Of a stretch of 64,000 bases of DNA, positions 11,236 to 23,159 are shown piece by piece; position 1 is the stretch's first letter, and each line of letters opens with the position of its first letter. The stretch lies in NCBI GenBank assembly GCA_030247885.1, contig JAPDRO010000012.1:868001-932000 (forward strand), given 5' to 3'. The stretch comes from Taxawa tesnikishii (nom. ined.). Its lineage: Eukaryota > Ascomycota > Dothideomycetes > Dothideales. The notes below the pieces were generated by a model. That model made no database searches and was not told the origin of the DNA. It saw nothing but the letters and a program-made list of their open reading frames with translations. Both the position numbers and the translations under genes were made by a program.

Positions 11236-12984
11236 ATGGCGACCATGACAATGACAGAGCCGGCGCGAACCAAGAGGACGCTGCCAAAGAACGTGAAGCT
11301 GCCGCCAGAGAACGAGCGCTATGCGAGGGCTTGCGCCGACATTGCCAGTGCGCTCGTTGAGGACTACGAGAGCGCCCTGGATATCTCGAAGCCAAAGAAG
11401 GACATCAATCTGAACTCGTTACGAGGACAAATGTCGAAGAAGCACTACTTGAGCACACAACCACCTCTTACTGCCATCATCGCTGCCGTACCGGAGCACT
11501 ACAAGAAATACATCCTGCCTAAGCTAGTCGCAAAGCCCATTCGCAGCGCATCTGGCATTGCCGTAGTCGCAGTCATGTGCAAGCCGCACAGGTGCCCGCA
11601 CATTGCCTACACCGGAAACATCTGCGTATACTGTCCTGGAGGTCCAGATTCTGATTTCGAATACTCTACACAATCATACACGGGCTACGAACCCACATCC
11701 ATGCGTGCCATTCGAGCGCGCTACGATCCCTTCGAGCAAGCACGCGGGCGGGTGGACCAGATAAAATCGCTAGGCCACAGTGTGGACAAGGTTGAATACA
11801 TCATAATGGGCGGCACGTTTATGTCGCTGCCGGAGAGTTACAGGGAAGATTTTATTTCGCAGCTGCACAATGCATTGAGCGGGTACCAGACAAGCAACGT
11901 TGATGAAGCAGTCATGGCGGGCGAAATGAGCAATATAAAATGCGTGGGTATTACGATCGAGACGCGGCCGGATTACTGTCTGGATCAACACCTGAGCAGC
12001 ATGCTACGCTACGGCTGCACACGTCTCGAAATCGGTGTCCAGTCGCTGTACGAGGACGTGGCAAGAGACACCAACCGGGGCCACACCGTCAAAGCCGTCG
12101 CAGAGACATTCAAGCTCGCCAAGGACGCTGGGTTTAAAGTCGTTAGTCACATGATGCCAGATCTACCGAATGTCGGCATGGAACGGGATCTTTTCCAGTT
12201 TCAGGAATATTTTGAAAACCCAGCCTTCCGTACGGACGGTCTGAAGATTTATCCGACACTGGTCATTCGGGGTACAGGTCTGTATGAGCTTTGGAGAACG
12301 GGTCGCTACAAGAACTACACTCCCAACGCGCTGGTAGATCTTGTCGCTCGAATCCTTGCGCTCGTACCGCCGTGGACGCGTATCTACCGGGTGCAGCGAG
12401 ATATTCCCATGCCCCTGGTCACTTCCGGCGTGGAGAATGGTAACCTTCGAGAACTGGCTTTGGCACGCATGAAAGACTTTGGTACAACATGTCGTGATGT
12501 GCGCACTCGCGAAGTTGGTATTAACGAAGTAAAAAACAAAATCCGCCCCTCGCAAGTGGAGCTCATCCGCCGAGACTATACTGCCAACGGTGGTTGGGAA
12601 ACATTCCTCGCGTACGAGGACCCGAAACAGGATATCCTGATCGCCCTCCTCCGCCTCCGGAAGTGTTCCACCACGCACACCTTCCGCCCGGAACTGACAG
12701 GTCAACCAACCAGTCTTGTGCGCGAGCTGCACGTCTATGGATCCGCGGTTCCCGTGCACGCGAGAGATCCGAGGAAGTTCCAGCATCAGGGGTATGGTGC
12801 ACTGCTGATGGAAGAGGCGGAGAGGATCGCGAGGGATGAGCACGGGAGTCAGAAGATCAGCGTCATTTCGGGCGTGGGAGTGAGGAGTTATTATGCTAAA
12901 TTGGGGTATTGGCTCGACGGGCCGTATATGAGCAAATGGCTCTCCCCGAAGGATGGCGAGTCGGATAGTGAAGAAGACTTCTGA
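11236..12984 (+). CDS. ELP3: Elongator complex catalytic subunit Elp3 (tRNA U34 modification)
   Basis: Radical-SAM and acetyltransferase subunit of Elongator, which forms the cm5 side chain on wobble uridine of tRNAs. A single intronless frame of 582 codons from ATG 11236, the usual family length. The radical-SAM cluster is C-x9-C-x2-C (Cys120, Cys130, Cys133 within [14 protein letters not shown]). Hallmarks follow: [26 protein letters not shown] and RLEIGVQS. The C-terminal GNAT domain has [16 protein letters not shown] and a YYAKLGYW end, followed by an acidic SDSEEDF tail. A more upstream in-frame start would be TTG (11200) and is not favoured. Cytosolic and probably constitutive; it shares its upstream region with LSC1. 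Confidence 0.97.
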   Translation: MATMTMTEPARTKRTLPKNVKLPPENERYARACADIASALVEDYESALDISKPKKDINLNSLRGQMSKKHYLSTQPPLTAIIAAVPEHYKKYILPKLVAKPIRSASGIAVVAVMCKPHRCPHIAYTGNICVYCPGGPDSDFEYSTQSYTGYEPTSMRAIRARYDPFEQARGRVDQIKSLGHSVDKVEYIIMGGTFMSLPESYREDFISQLHNALSGYQTSNVDEAVMAGEMSNIKCVGITIETRPDYCLDQHLSSMLRYGCTRLEIGVQSLYEDVARDTNRGHTVKAVAETFKLAKDAGFKVVSHMMPDLPNVGMERDLFQFQEYFENPAFRTDGLKIYPTLVIRGTGLYELWRTGRYKNYTPNALVDLVARILALVPPWTRIYRVQRDIPMPLVTSGVENGNLRELALARMKDFGTTCRDVRTREVGINEVKNKIRPSQVELIRRDYTANGGWETFLAYEDPKQDILIALLRLRKCSTTHTFRPELTGQPTSLVRELHVYGSAVPVHARDPRKFQHQGYGALLMEEAERIARDEHGSQKISVISGVGVRSYYAKLGYWLDGPYMSKWLSPKDGESDSEEDF

Positions 12985-13944
12985 TTGGCGTGAAAACGGA
13001 TTGGGGAATGAGATTGGGTAAAGGAATGGGAAAAGGGCAGAGTTGGGGCATTGGATGCATTGGGCGGCGTTAGGAGGTCGGGTTGGGTGCTGCTGAAGGC
13101 TGGATGTATATACAGGAGTTGCAACACGCATATGGGCGGAGGATCAGGAACGATCTCACGAGGCAAAACTACACGGGTCCTAAGACTGGATGGTCGATCG
13201 GGTCGACGACAACGCTTGAGAATCTCACTTCCTTTGCCAATTAGTGTGGATCTGATGCTACCAGCGGGGCTCACACCACCCTCCCATCTCCTGGTTGCGT
13301 TCGCATGTTCGATGGCAGAGCGCGTCGAATGTGCAGGGAACATCTGGTAGGAAAACCCATACGTCCAAAGCTATAGAGCTAGTAAAGGCGGTGAGTGCCA
13401 GCGTGACAGATCGTACTCGACGATTGCATGGCAACTGCCACACTACTACATCTGTACACCTATGCTATGTTCGGCCTTTGTGCCCGGCCGTAGGTTTCGG
13501 CATGGCGGAAGACGTTTCTGGTTGACGGCGGGCACGGTGTCATGTGTAGTATTTCCGACGGGCCGTTGGAGATTGAACTTCTGTGCTTCGTTGCACCTAT
13601 AGATAGCTGCGGCTGAATATCGCGTTTGGCATAGCGTAGCTCATACCCGTATGTACAGTCTGTATGAAAGACAAGGGCATTCCCTTGACTTTGTGGTAGC
13701 CCTCAGAATGCTGCATTACGCAGTAACAAAACCAAGTTCAAAGTGCTTATAGACACACCTTCGGGGGATATGACAAGTATGGACAGCCCCAAAACCTCCC
13801 TACGCCTCAAAGATCTAGTCCATCACGGCAAAAAAGAAAAGCATTCAACGCCGGGTTTCCCATCGTGATAGCACCACTGCTGGTGCATTATGTCGCTAGT
13901 TCTTCCACTTCTACTTGAACCTCAACCCCCACCACGCATAGAAC
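12985..13944. other. Convergent intergenic spacer, no gene seen
   Basis: About 960 bases between the ELP3 stop and the stop of the V-ATPase subunit f gene. I found no tRNA-like cloverleaf, repeat array or convincing ORF; a minus-strand 150-codon frame (12891-13343) is a shadow overlapping ELP3. Confidence 0.4.
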
Positions 13945-14346
13945 CTAAGACAGAGAGATGGCTCCGTTCCTCCGTTCCCGTTGGTGTAGCCAGGCCTGGC
14001 TGGCGCAGAATACGAGGAAGATCTGTAGGCCCAAACATCAGCAAGCTAACTCTTTTCCCCATCCCTCTCTCCCTATGAGGGACGGAACGTATGGAGACTT
14101 ACGCCGTATATTCCAACCGCACCGAAGACTGCTGCGGCGACTGCGGGTCCGTCTTCCGGGTCTTCATCTGAGCCCATCATCGAGTGGTGGTTCTTGTTGA
14201 ATAGCGCGCCGAGGAAGGAGAGGATAACGATTGCGAAGACGGAGATGACGATGCTGGAGGTATTGTCAGTGATTTGTATGGTACAAGGAGGCCGAGGTGA
14301 TGAGGTACCATGTCCATGCATTGAAGGCTGAGACGACGGGCTTCAT
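13945..14346 (-). CDS. V-type ATPase small membrane subunit f (YPR170W-B-like), 88 aa
   Basis: Small two-helix protein of the V-ATPase membrane sector, related to yeast YPR170W-B and metazoan RNASEK. Exons on the minus strand: 14346-14309 (38 nt), 14253-14103 (151 nt) and 14022-13945 (78 nt); introns of 55 and 80 nt have GTACCT/CAG and GTAAGT/CAG ends. The joined 88-aa reading begins MKPVVSAFNAWT, has a first helix (VISVFAIVILSFLGALF), the highly conserved loop SMMGSDEDPEDGPAVA, and a second helix ending in FLVFCASQAW. Yeast has the same DPEDGPAVA loop and is 85 aa. The gene is missed by simple ORF scans because no exon exceeds 51 codons. It is divergent from AP-2 mu. Confidence 0.93.
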
Positions 14347-14656
14347 GGTGGCTGGTTGTTGGTGGGTAGCTTGTGAGCCGTGTGCTATAGATGAAGAGGA
14401 GGTCTCGGTGTACGGGCGTCTTTCGGTTGTTTGTGTTGAAGAGGAGCAGAAGTCGAGTTGGGTGGTGTCTTGTCGGGTGGGATGGGGCTGTCTTCAAGGC
14501 GGCGGCTGAACAGTCGAGATGGATGCACCCATGGATGGCTGTGACGCGAATCGGCCATTGCAGATCCGGAACTTGCCGAATTACACGTCCTTCCCCTGAG
14601 GGGCAGCATTCATTGCACGAGCACACCTTAAACACGCCCATTCACTCGCCGGCAAG
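14347..14656. promoter_or_regulatory. Divergent promoter: V-ATPase f / AP-2 mu
   Basis: The 310 bases between two divergent start codons, so both promoters must lie here. Two membrane-traffic genes share it. No specific factor site is named. Confidence 0.45.
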
Positions 14657-16088
14657 ATGCTCTCCGGAATCCTGATATTCAACCAGAAGGGCGAGAACCT
14701 CATCTTCCGCGCTTTTCGCAATGACTGCAGACCCCGGTTGGCAGATGTGTTCCGCATCCAAGGTAGTCTCTCCCGCTGTGCCTCCTACTCTCTTTCTCTT
14801 GCTCAGAGCTAAACGATCGCAGTCATCAGCAACCCACTCGTCCGCTCACCCATCCTGACACTCGGAAGCACGACGTTCTCCCATATCCGCTGCGAAAACA
14901 TATTCCTGGTCGCAGTCACAAAAGGCAATGCCAACGCCGCTCTGGTGTTCGAATTCCTATACCGGCTCGCGAGCTTGGGAAAGGCGTACTTTGGCAAATT
15001 CGACGAGGAAGCCGTCAAGAACAACTTCGTCCTGATCTACGAGCTCTTGGACGAGATTTTGGACTTTGGATACCCGCAGAACACCGAGACGGATACCCTG
15101 AAGATGTACATCACCACCGAGGGCGTCAAGTCTGAGCGCATGATCGAGGACTCGTCGAGGATTACTATGCAAGCTACGGGTGCCATGTCTTGGCGGAGGG
15201 ACAACATCAAGTACAGGAAGAACGAGGCGTTTGTGGATGTCATTGAGGACGTCAACTTGCTCATGTCTGCTACGGGTACAGTGCTTCGTGCGGACGTCAA
15301 CGGTCAGATCGAGATGCGCGCCTACCTATCCGGAACCCCCGAATGCAAGTTCGGACTCAACGATCGCCTGACGCTCGGCGAAGACAACCTTACCGCACCC
15401 ACAGGCAACATGGCGGGGACCAAGGCGACCAAAGCCGCAGCAGGAAGCGTCACCCTCGAGGACTGCCAGTTCCACCAATGCGTCAAACTTGGCAAATTCG
15501 ACACGGACCGCACAATCTCCTTCATCCCGCCCGACGGCTCCTTCGAACTGATGCGCTACCGTGCAACCGAGAACATCAACCTGCCCTTCAAAGTGCACGC
15601 CATCGTCAACGAAGTCGGAAAGACGAAAGTCGAGTACAGCATCGCGATCAAAGCGAACTACGGCAGCAAGCTCTTCGCCACGAACGTCGTCGTGCGCATC
15701 CCTACGCCCCTGAACACGGCCAAGATCACCGAGCGCACGTCTCAAGGAAAAGCGAAATACGAGCCCGAGCACAACAACATCGTGTGGAAGATTGCGCGGT
15801 TCACGGGGCAGAGCGAGTACGTGCTGAGTGCGGAGGCGACACTGACCAGCATGACGAACCAGAAGGCGTGGAGTCGGCCGCCGCTGAGCCTGAACTTTTC
15901 CCTGTTGATGTTTACGAGTTCGGGGTTGTTGGTGAGGTATCTGAAGGTTTTCGAAAAGGGTAACTATAGCAGCGTCAAGTGGGTGAGATATATGACCCGC
16001 GCGGGCAGCTATGAGATACGGTACGTTTGTTCCACGATTTCGAAGCTTTGGGCTACCGGGAGACGTTCGATTCGCTGACTACAGATAG
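14657..16088 (+). CDS. APM4: AP-2 clathrin adaptor complex, mu (medium) subunit
   Basis: Cargo-binding subunit of the endocytic AP-2 adaptor at the plasma membrane. Exons: 14657-14762, 14823-16020 and a final 4-nt exon 16085-16088; introns of 60 and 64 nt. The 435-aa product has the N-terminal longin-like domain (MLSGILIFNQKGENLIFRAF), the IRCENIFLVAVTKGNANA region diagnostic of AP-2 rather than AP-1, a linker, and the C-terminal mu-homology domain from about residue 170 (SWRRDNIKYRKNEAFVDVIE) ending GSYEIR. The last intron interrupts the final Arg codon, so the last exon holds one base plus TAG. If unspliced, a 19-residue tail ending at 16078 would be added, which the family lacks. Confidence 0.95.
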
Positions 16089-16788
16089 CTTCTGATGGCG
16101 GATGGCTGATGGCTGATGTTGAAGCATTGCATACTGAAGCATGGCGATGGCGTTTGTGTTTGATGTTTGTTTATGATACCCCGGGCTGCTACCGAGCAAG
16201 AAGTTGTGATACAGGCTGAGTGCTCGTGAGGTTGACATGTGTATATCAGAACGAAGGCTTGGGGATTGTTTTTTTGGACATGACAGTGTCCCTTTTGTGC
16301 CGTTTGCATGCAGATGTCGTGCTGTTCTAGCTGCATTGGGATGACGGCCGGTAAGACAGTACAACTGACTCTTGGGAATACTGGATGCAAGATCTTTCAT
16401 TCTGGCAACTTCAACGAAGGAAGAGTGAGTTTAGGGAAACGTACCCGAGCGCAACCCTGCAGCCAATCTTGGTACGAGCGGCGCTTGAACAGCTTCAACG
16501 GTCGTTCACCACTTACTTCACTGCTGAGTCCCTCCGGCTTCAGCCCTTTTCTTAAGATCTTCGAACCCTGCGCTCGATTCGTCTATACATGCACCTCCTC
16601 CACATGTACAGACAAGAACTCTCCCTCCTTCATTCGACATAACTTTCTCTCACGAACAACATCGAGGTCTGTTCCAATACATCAACACTGTCAGGCCGAT
16701 CAAAGCTGCCGAAGCCATAACCAAGACATAGCATTCAGACAACACCTCGGCAACGCCTGTCGAGACCAGCGACGACGAAGTCATTGAG
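16089..16788. other. Intergenic spacer and promoter
   Basis: 700 bases between two plus-strand genes. Pyrimidine-rich segments near 16560-16650 suggest the leader of the next gene. No gene seen; a plus-strand 159-codon frame (16308-16787) runs directly into the next ATG region but has no coding character. Confidence 0.4.
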
Positions 16789-18379
16789 ATGGCTGCAGGG
16801 ACTCGCACCGAGTGCCTTGGAATGACATCCCCGCCGAAGGTCACCCGTCAGCACGACGAAGACGCCCAGACCGTTCATCGCGATGCTCTGGATGAATTGC
16901 AGACAGGGAACAGCGTTCCAGCAGTAGACGAAGAAATGGCGGATGCGGGCGTATCCGAGCAGGACGCCGAGGCGTCACCACCCTCAAATGTCAAGCCGGT
17001 CACGCTTCTGGAGTCGGTCACGGAGAAGTGCGGTCCAGCGAAGGTTCGTTCTTCGATTGCTTAACAAGAACTAGCCCACGGACTTCTCTCTAACCGACAC
17101 GCAGGGCGATGTCGCCATCCTCTTGGATCTTGACATGATGCCGGGGTCTGCTCAGTTCTTTCGCTCGGAGACCCTGTCTTCCAGGTCCACCTGGTTCAAG
17201 GAACAGCTTGCCGAGGCGGACATGCACGATTCTCACCAGCAACTGCGGACCATTCTGGGCGGTATCCGATACTTCTTCGTCCTCGGCAAGGATGCTGTGG
17301 CTGCTCATACGACTGGCGAAAGTAAGCGGTGGCCAATGTTGGGACGGGTATCGTTGGACTATGCTGTAGTGTCCCATGGGCGTGACCGACAGCGTAGGCA
17401 CGAAGACGCTGCTCCGCGCAAGCCGCACACTCGCTCGACCGGCGACGGTCCCGTCAAGCAGGAGGCCGTGCCCGACAGAGAGCAAGCGAGTGTGCCGGTC
17501 AAGACGGTCAAAGACGTGGCTGATGCTCACATTGCCTTCTTCCAGACCTTACGAGGCCAACGGAAGTTTGTGGAGTTCATCGCTCCTGCGCCATCCGGCT
17601 TTGACGCACGGAACATCGAAAGTCTCGCCGCGTTGGGTGTGGATTACGGTGCTATGCCCGCAGTGAAAGCCAGCCTGAGAGACGTCTTTTACTCCAGGAT
17701 GCAGGAGCTGATGACCGCAGTGGGCAAATCTCCAGTAGCGTGGCTCCGTCTCTCCTTGACTCTCCGGGATGCAATCATCTACAAGGAGGCTGCAATCCAC
17801 GTAGTCGGCGCCTTGCGTCCCGGAGCTCTTGACGCACCGTCCAACACTCGTACGTCCGGCGAGAGGATGTTCTGGCGCAACAACAAGACCGTAGCAAAGG
17901 CGCTCGAGGTCAAGGGCTTGGAGCTGCGCGAGCGTCGATGGATAGTCGACCACGCACTCTTCCAGAACACCTTCCTCGACGACGAAGACAAGCCCATCAC
18001 AATCGAGAGTAACCACGAAGGCTTCGTCATGATCAGCCTGTGGCGCGATTGGTTCTCCAGCCAGCTCTCCGCTAACGACAGTCACGGCCTCTACAACCCC
18101 AACGTCGCAAACCTCTACCGCACCATCGAGAGAGGCGGAGACGCTTATCTGCCCGTCGGAGAAGTGATCAAACGCTTCACTGAGCAGGAAATCGATACAG
18201 ACGACGTCATCAACGATCTCGCGATGTTGAAGAAGTACGCAAGCGAACAGGTCGCGCCGCTGCTGCAGACGGGATTGCAGTACAAGGATGCGGCGAAGCT
18301 GAGTTACCTCACTGCTGTGGAGTTGACGGACGAGGATGTTCCATGGGAGAAGGAGGCGGATCTTGAGAGGGAGGAATAG
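16789..18379 (+). CDS. Hypothetical fungal protein, possibly BTB/POZ-like, 509 aa
   Basis: Two exons, 16789-17043 and 17105-18379, joined by a 61-nt intron (GTTCGT donor, CAG acceptor) that keeps the frame (GPAK to GDVAILLDLD). Residues 70-190 look like the degenerate BTB-type domain common in large Pezizomycotina families: GDVAILLD strand, an RSTWFKEQL segment, then IRYFFVLG and LDYAVVSH. A charged linker rich in Arg and Pro follows, then a long helical region to the end (FWRNNKTVAKALEVKGL, HGLYNPNVANLYRTI, an acidic C-terminus). No catalytic motif, signal peptide or membrane helix. Function unknown; the BTB label is a resemblance only. Confidence 0.7.
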
Positions 18380-19111
18380 CGACGAGTGAGCGGGTTGGTC
18401 TTCAAACGGGTGTTAGGGCTGGCGGAAAGGGTTGCCAGATCTGGATCGAGCGTGGGTGGGAATGGTGGCTTTTCTTGCTCGTTACCTGAGAGTTGAAACC
18501 CTACCGGCAAGGATGGCTGCAGGCTGCAGGCTGCACTCCATTGGGGTTGATGAGCAGCGGAGATGATATGGTGCAGCAGAGACGACATGGTGCAGCACCA
18601 TCACCGTGAGTGAGAGGTTTGCGTCTGGCATCAATGCAGAATCCAGTCATACCGGGTACAAGTGACTGGTGACAACAGATCCATGTTCCATGCAGTTCTC
18701 GTCATGGCCTATCTAGTTCTGGAAAAGGATTGAAGAGGATGTGTGTCAGACTGACATACCATCAAAGGAAATGGGGTTTGCTCAAGAAATGAATGTGAAA
18801 CGTGAGACCCCCGCGAACGTGTCCGTGCGTCATAATCAGTCTTGGCGCGTTTTGCACTTTACGGAACGCGTGAATGCCTGTAGCAGCTACAAGCAAACGC
18901 ACGGAGACAATCCGTCCCATGCATACGGGCGGCGTTACCGAGATAAACCACATCAAGGCCATGGGGCGTATGCCATGTTCCGTAACCCCGAGAAAACGCA
19001 ACAGGCGCCCGAGTCCCACCTTCCGTAGGCCGTCCACCATCGCCACCAACGACCACGAACAAGAAACCGATCAACCTGCCCGCGAACATACCCTCGCCTG
19101 CACCAGCGAAC
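18380..19111. other. Intergenic spacer; may hold a 5' exon of PSO2
   Basis: No independent gene seen. The frame of the downstream PSO2 gene is open without an ATG from about 18987 (text such as KKPINLPANIPSPAPAN just before Met 19112 looks coding), so a short upstream exon is possible. A CTGCAGGCTGCAGGCTGCA repeat lies near 18520. Confidence 0.4.
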
Positions 19112-21765
19112 ATGGTGACGAAGACCATTGGCCCGAAGACACCCAGCGGTAGCAAACGTACACCCCTGCCGACTATAGGACGCGGGAGCACCAATCCGAA
19201 GCGCAGCAGTGCGAACAACAACGCCAAACCCAAGGGCAAACCGAACGCGAGCATCCTATCCTTCTTCAAGAAGACGGATGGGCCGGCTGACGAATTGTTT
19301 GTGCAAGGGAGGGGCGGCCTTGGGCCGGCGGGCAAGGATGGGCCGTCACCGGATGCTCTCGAGGAATTAGAAGATGAGATGGATCTAGGCTTTGGTGATG
19401 AGCAGGGACGGCAAGAGGAAGAAGAGAGATACCACGAGAATGGAGGACCGGTCAAGAGAAGGAGGCTGAGTGGCTCGGAAGATGGTGTGCAGGCGAATGG
19501 GGACGGCACGACTGCTAACAAGGAGCCCGTGGTTAACCCTGGACCCTGTTCACCACCTCCGCCGGATGCGCCAGGACAGATACCGGCACAGACGACGAGC
19601 AATGCAGCACCGAAGAGGTCAGGGCCGTTCTTTGAGGAATCGGATAGCGAGGATGACGATACCGAGTTGGATTCTGTCGATCATGTGCGACAAGTGCAAT
19701 CACCTCCATTGCAAGAAGAGCAAAAGAAGGAAGATGTGAGTTTAGCAATCAAACAGGAGACACGGGCTGTCGAGGACGACCCACCCGGACCGCCTCTTCT
19801 TAGCCGTGCCGGTACCAATTACGGCGAAGTTGATGGATTTGCAGACTTTGAAGGTTTAGAAGATTTCGAAGATGACGTTTACGAAGAGGGCGATGAGTTC
19901 GTCGAAAGACGGTATATGGAAGAACAAGCAAGGCTGGAAGCGAACGAGGCCGGTGTTGAGTGTGATCTTGAGGAGAGGGACGAGTCACCGGATGCAGCAG
20001 TCAACATTGAAGAACCGACGCCTAAAGATGCTCCGGATGGTCCATCGTGTCCAATATGCAGCATCGGTCTCGGAGGCATATCCGACCAGGATGCGGCCAT
20101 ACACGTCAACAACTGTCTAGACGGAAATCCATCGCCTTTACCCACCTCGAAGAAGCCTGCAAAAGAAGAGCCCAAACCACCTGGAGCAGGACAGCCATCC
20201 GCTGGACGTTTCAAAAGCCCGCAAGACCCGCCAAACCGGGACAAGAGAATCCCTTCACTCTTGGCGCACCCGGCGCCCCAAATGGAGGCTCCGCGTTTTC
20301 CAAACTCATGTCCGGCCACGCCGAAGATGCAGCCTGGGCCGCAGCGGCAGCAGCAGAACACGCCGCTCGCGGGAAGCCAGCCTATACACGCACCTGTCCA
20401 TTCTACAAGATCCTGCCCGGCTTCTTCATCTGCGTGGACGCGTTCCGCTACGGTGCCGTTGAGGGCTGCAAAGCCTACTTTCTCAGTCATTTTCACAGCG
20501 ACCACTACGTCGGACTGACATCGACTTGGTGCCACGGTCCCATCTACTGCAGCCGTGTGACCGCAAATCTAGTCCGCCAACAACTGCGTGTAGATCCGAA
20601 ATGGGTCATACCACTCGAGTTTGAGCAGGTAATCGAAGTTCCAGGCACGCAAGGCGTCAGCGTGACCATGATCCCCGCAAACCACTGTCCCGGCAGCTCA
20701 CTTTACCTCTTCGAGAAGACAATTGGCAAAGGCGCGAACCCCAAAGTGCAGCGCGTGCTGCACTGCGGCGACTTCCGCGCTTGCAGAGCGCATATCGAGC
20801 ATCCGTTGCTCCGTCCGGACGTCATGGACGCCGTGAGCGGAAGGACCCGTCAGCAGAAGATCGACGTCTGCTACCTCGATACCACATACCTGAACCCCAA
20901 ATACGCATTCCCGAGCCAGGAGGAGGTCATCCAGGCGTGCGCGGACATGTGCGTGAGTCTGAACAAAGTCCGCGCAGACGAGAACGACGGATGGGAGCAG
21001 ATGAAGCGAGAACGCGCGGGCGCCGGCATGGCGAAATTCGTACGCAAGGACTCCGACGTCGCCATCAAGCAGGAGGACCAGGAAGGCGAGGACGCGGACC
21101 CCGCCGCCGCGACCACGGAGGACTCGAAGGAGCGAAAAAGAACCCGCGGCCGCCTCCTCGTCGTCGTCGGCACCTACAGCATCGGCAAGGAGCGCGTCTG
21201 CCTGGGCATCGCGCGCGCCCTCGGCAGCAAAATCTACGCCCCGCCCGCCAAACAGCGCATCTGCGCCTGCCTCGAGGACCGCGAACTCTCCTCCCTGCTG
21301 ACCGACGACCCGCGCGAGGCGCAGGTGCACATGACGCCGCTCTTCGAGATCCGCGCCGACACCCTGGACGACTACCTCAAAGACTACCGCGACGCCTTCG
21401 CCCGCTGCGTCGGCTTCCGCCCCAGCGGCTGGAACTACCGGCCCCCGAATACTCGCTTCGTCGAGTCGCCGTCCGTGCAGACGGTGCTGCGCTCGAGCAA
21501 TTGGAGGAGCGCGTACGGGATGAAGGACCTGGTGCCCCAGCGCGGGAGCACCACTCGCGCGAGCTGTTTCGGCGTGCCGTACAGTGAGCACAGCAGCTTT
21601 AGGGAGTTGACCATGTTCTGTTGCGCGTTGAGGATCGAGAAGGTCATCCCGACGGTTAATGTGGGGAACGCGAAGTCTAGAGAGAGGATGAAGGGGTGGG
21701 CTGAGAAGTGGGCGATGGAGAGGAAGAAGAATGGGTTGTTCAAGGTTGAGGAAGGGAATTGGTAG
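19112..21765 (+). CDS. PSO2: DNA interstrand cross-link repair nuclease PSO2/SNM1
   Basis: Nuclear 5' exonuclease of the metallo-beta-lactamase/beta-CASP group that processes interstrand cross-links. From ATG 19112: basic N-terminus with a SILSFFKK segment resembling a PCNA-binding box, a long acidic region, a UBZ4-like zinc finger (CPICSIGLGGIS...HVNNC), then the nuclease: CPFYKILPGFFICVDAFRYG, metal-binding HFHSDHYVGL, NHCPGSS, HCGDFRA, and the DRMBL end with GVPYSEHSSF. The frame changes once, near the TTT at 20209-20211; one extra T would join GRF to QKPARPAKPGQENPF. Both halves are conserved, so I treat it as one gene. The true start may be further upstream. Total about 885 aa, long for yeast but usual for filamentous fungi. 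Confidence 0.9.
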
Positions 21766-22141
21766 GGCGAGGTGGATTTCGAACGGATGGTTTTTTAGTA
21801 TTGCAGGTGAGCGAGATGATGGGTATGAAGTTAGATGACAGAGACGAAGTAGGATTCAGGATCTTCCACATTGCCATTCTTTGTCCGCCCAGAGCTGAGA
21901 ATCGCATCTCCCATAGCAACTCAAGGCCACGCACCCACGTCTGGTCCCTCGTCCAAGGAGGAACGCGTTTGCTGAAACATGCGTTCCAGGGAGCGTTCCA
22001 GCGAGCGTTCCAGCGAGCGTAGCCCTTTCTGCCATGTAGCAACTCAATGAGTCCGCCGATCTGTTCTTTAATCGCTGCGTCGACCCCTATCGAATGTCCG
22101 CGCCAGGTTCCTGCAAATCGCCGGTACTACGGGAGTATGAC
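21766..22141. repeat. Convergent spacer with a short tandem repeat
   Basis: The 376 bases between convergent PSO2 and F-box genes hold three to four imperfect copies of a 12-base unit (GAGCGTTCCAGC-type) at about 21982-22019. A minus-strand frame reads this as repeated WNARWNAP; I do not call it a gene. Confidence 0.5.
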
Positions 22142-23159
22142 TCAAGGTCTGTGGCGAGTCTTCTGCTTCTTGTTTGGTTGTGCATCTGCCTCGCCGCCGC
22201 CCGAGACCTCTGTAGCTTGCATGTGGTCTCCAAGCCAGGCATAAACGTCCCCGTCAGGTCGTCTGAAATCACAATCCGGGTCGGAACAACTTGCAAGGTG
22301 ACGGTTGCTGAACTTCTCCATCCCTTGGAAGAGAAAACCAAGGGTGATGCCGCTATCACAGTGAAGGTGATATCTTTCGCTATGATACAAGACGCGGGCG
22401 CTACGAGACGGCGGCTGCGTGGAGAACACCCTGCTCCACGTGGTGTCTTGCATGAACAAAGAAAGCCGTAACCATCGGACACGGAGACAGATCACAGTGA
22501 AGTACCCTCCTAATTCAAAGTGTTTGTCGGCTATGGTGAATCCACCGGGAAAACGTCCCATGGGCGTTATCTCGATGCGCAGATCCGGAAGAAGGTGTAT
22601 CGAACGTTGGAGTTTTGGTCTCTTAGCCACAAACTCCCGGAAGGCTTTGCTGATTTGGCTGATCGTAACGAGCTGAACCGGCTCCAGTGGCTGTAAGATG
22701 GTCTCCAGCAAGAGAGGCTGCGCGAAAACCTCTTGCGCCTTCATTTGTGCTGCATGTGACAAGGGCTCGACGTAGCGCCATTTTGGAACAGTGGTCTTGT
22801 GCATTGAGCCAGGTTCAAAGAGCAATTGGTCCTTGATCTCCTCCACCCGGTTGGCTGTTTTCTTGAATCCAGCATAGACCTCGCCTCTGGAGACTCCTGT
22901 TGCCGCGGCTGGTAATTTCACGCATCTCACTGGCGCCCTTCTCGGCATCCTGCAAGCGATTCTTGACCAGCTCCAGCTCGATTTTGGCTTGTCGTAGTTC
23001 CTCGTTCGTCTGCTCTAGTTCCCCTTTCAGCCCATCCCTCGTCTGCTCGAATTTCTCTTTAAGCTCATCCCTCGTCTGTTTGGATTCCTCTTTGAGCTCC
23101 TTCACACCAGACAGCACAAGCATGAACATCTCTCTTAAAGAGAGATTTGTGGGATCCAT
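22142..23159 (-). CDS. F-box-like protein with N-terminal coiled coil
   Basis: Minus strand from ATG 23159 (MDPTNLSLREMF). Residues 20-80 form a clear heptad coiled coil (ESKQTRDELKEKFEQTRDGL and on). After a frame change the downstream frame ending at 22142 carries an F-box-like segment typical of Dothideomycete proteins: VFAQPLLLETILQPLEP, then ISQISKAFREFV and PKLQRSIHLLPD. The two frames overlap between 22815 and 22948; the junction needs either one base fewer, two more, or an unusually short intron (a GTGAGA donor and an ACAG acceptor only 34 nt apart). If real it would be a substrate adaptor for an SCF ubiquitin ligase; that is inference. The tail is Gly/Lys-rich. Confidence 0.55.

Noticed and set aside
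13500-13900. Search for tRNA or other small RNA genes in the ELP3 downstream spacer
   Set aside because: No cloverleaf arms, TTC loop or box A/B pattern could be traced by eye.
20698-21591. Long open frames antisense and in another frame over the PSO2 nuclease domain
   Set aside because: They mirror the strong GC bias at third positions of PSO2 and have repetitive Arg/Ala text without motifs.
21740-22042. Minus-strand frame with repeated WNARWNAP text
   Set aside because: It is the translation of a short tandem DNA repeat between two convergent genes.
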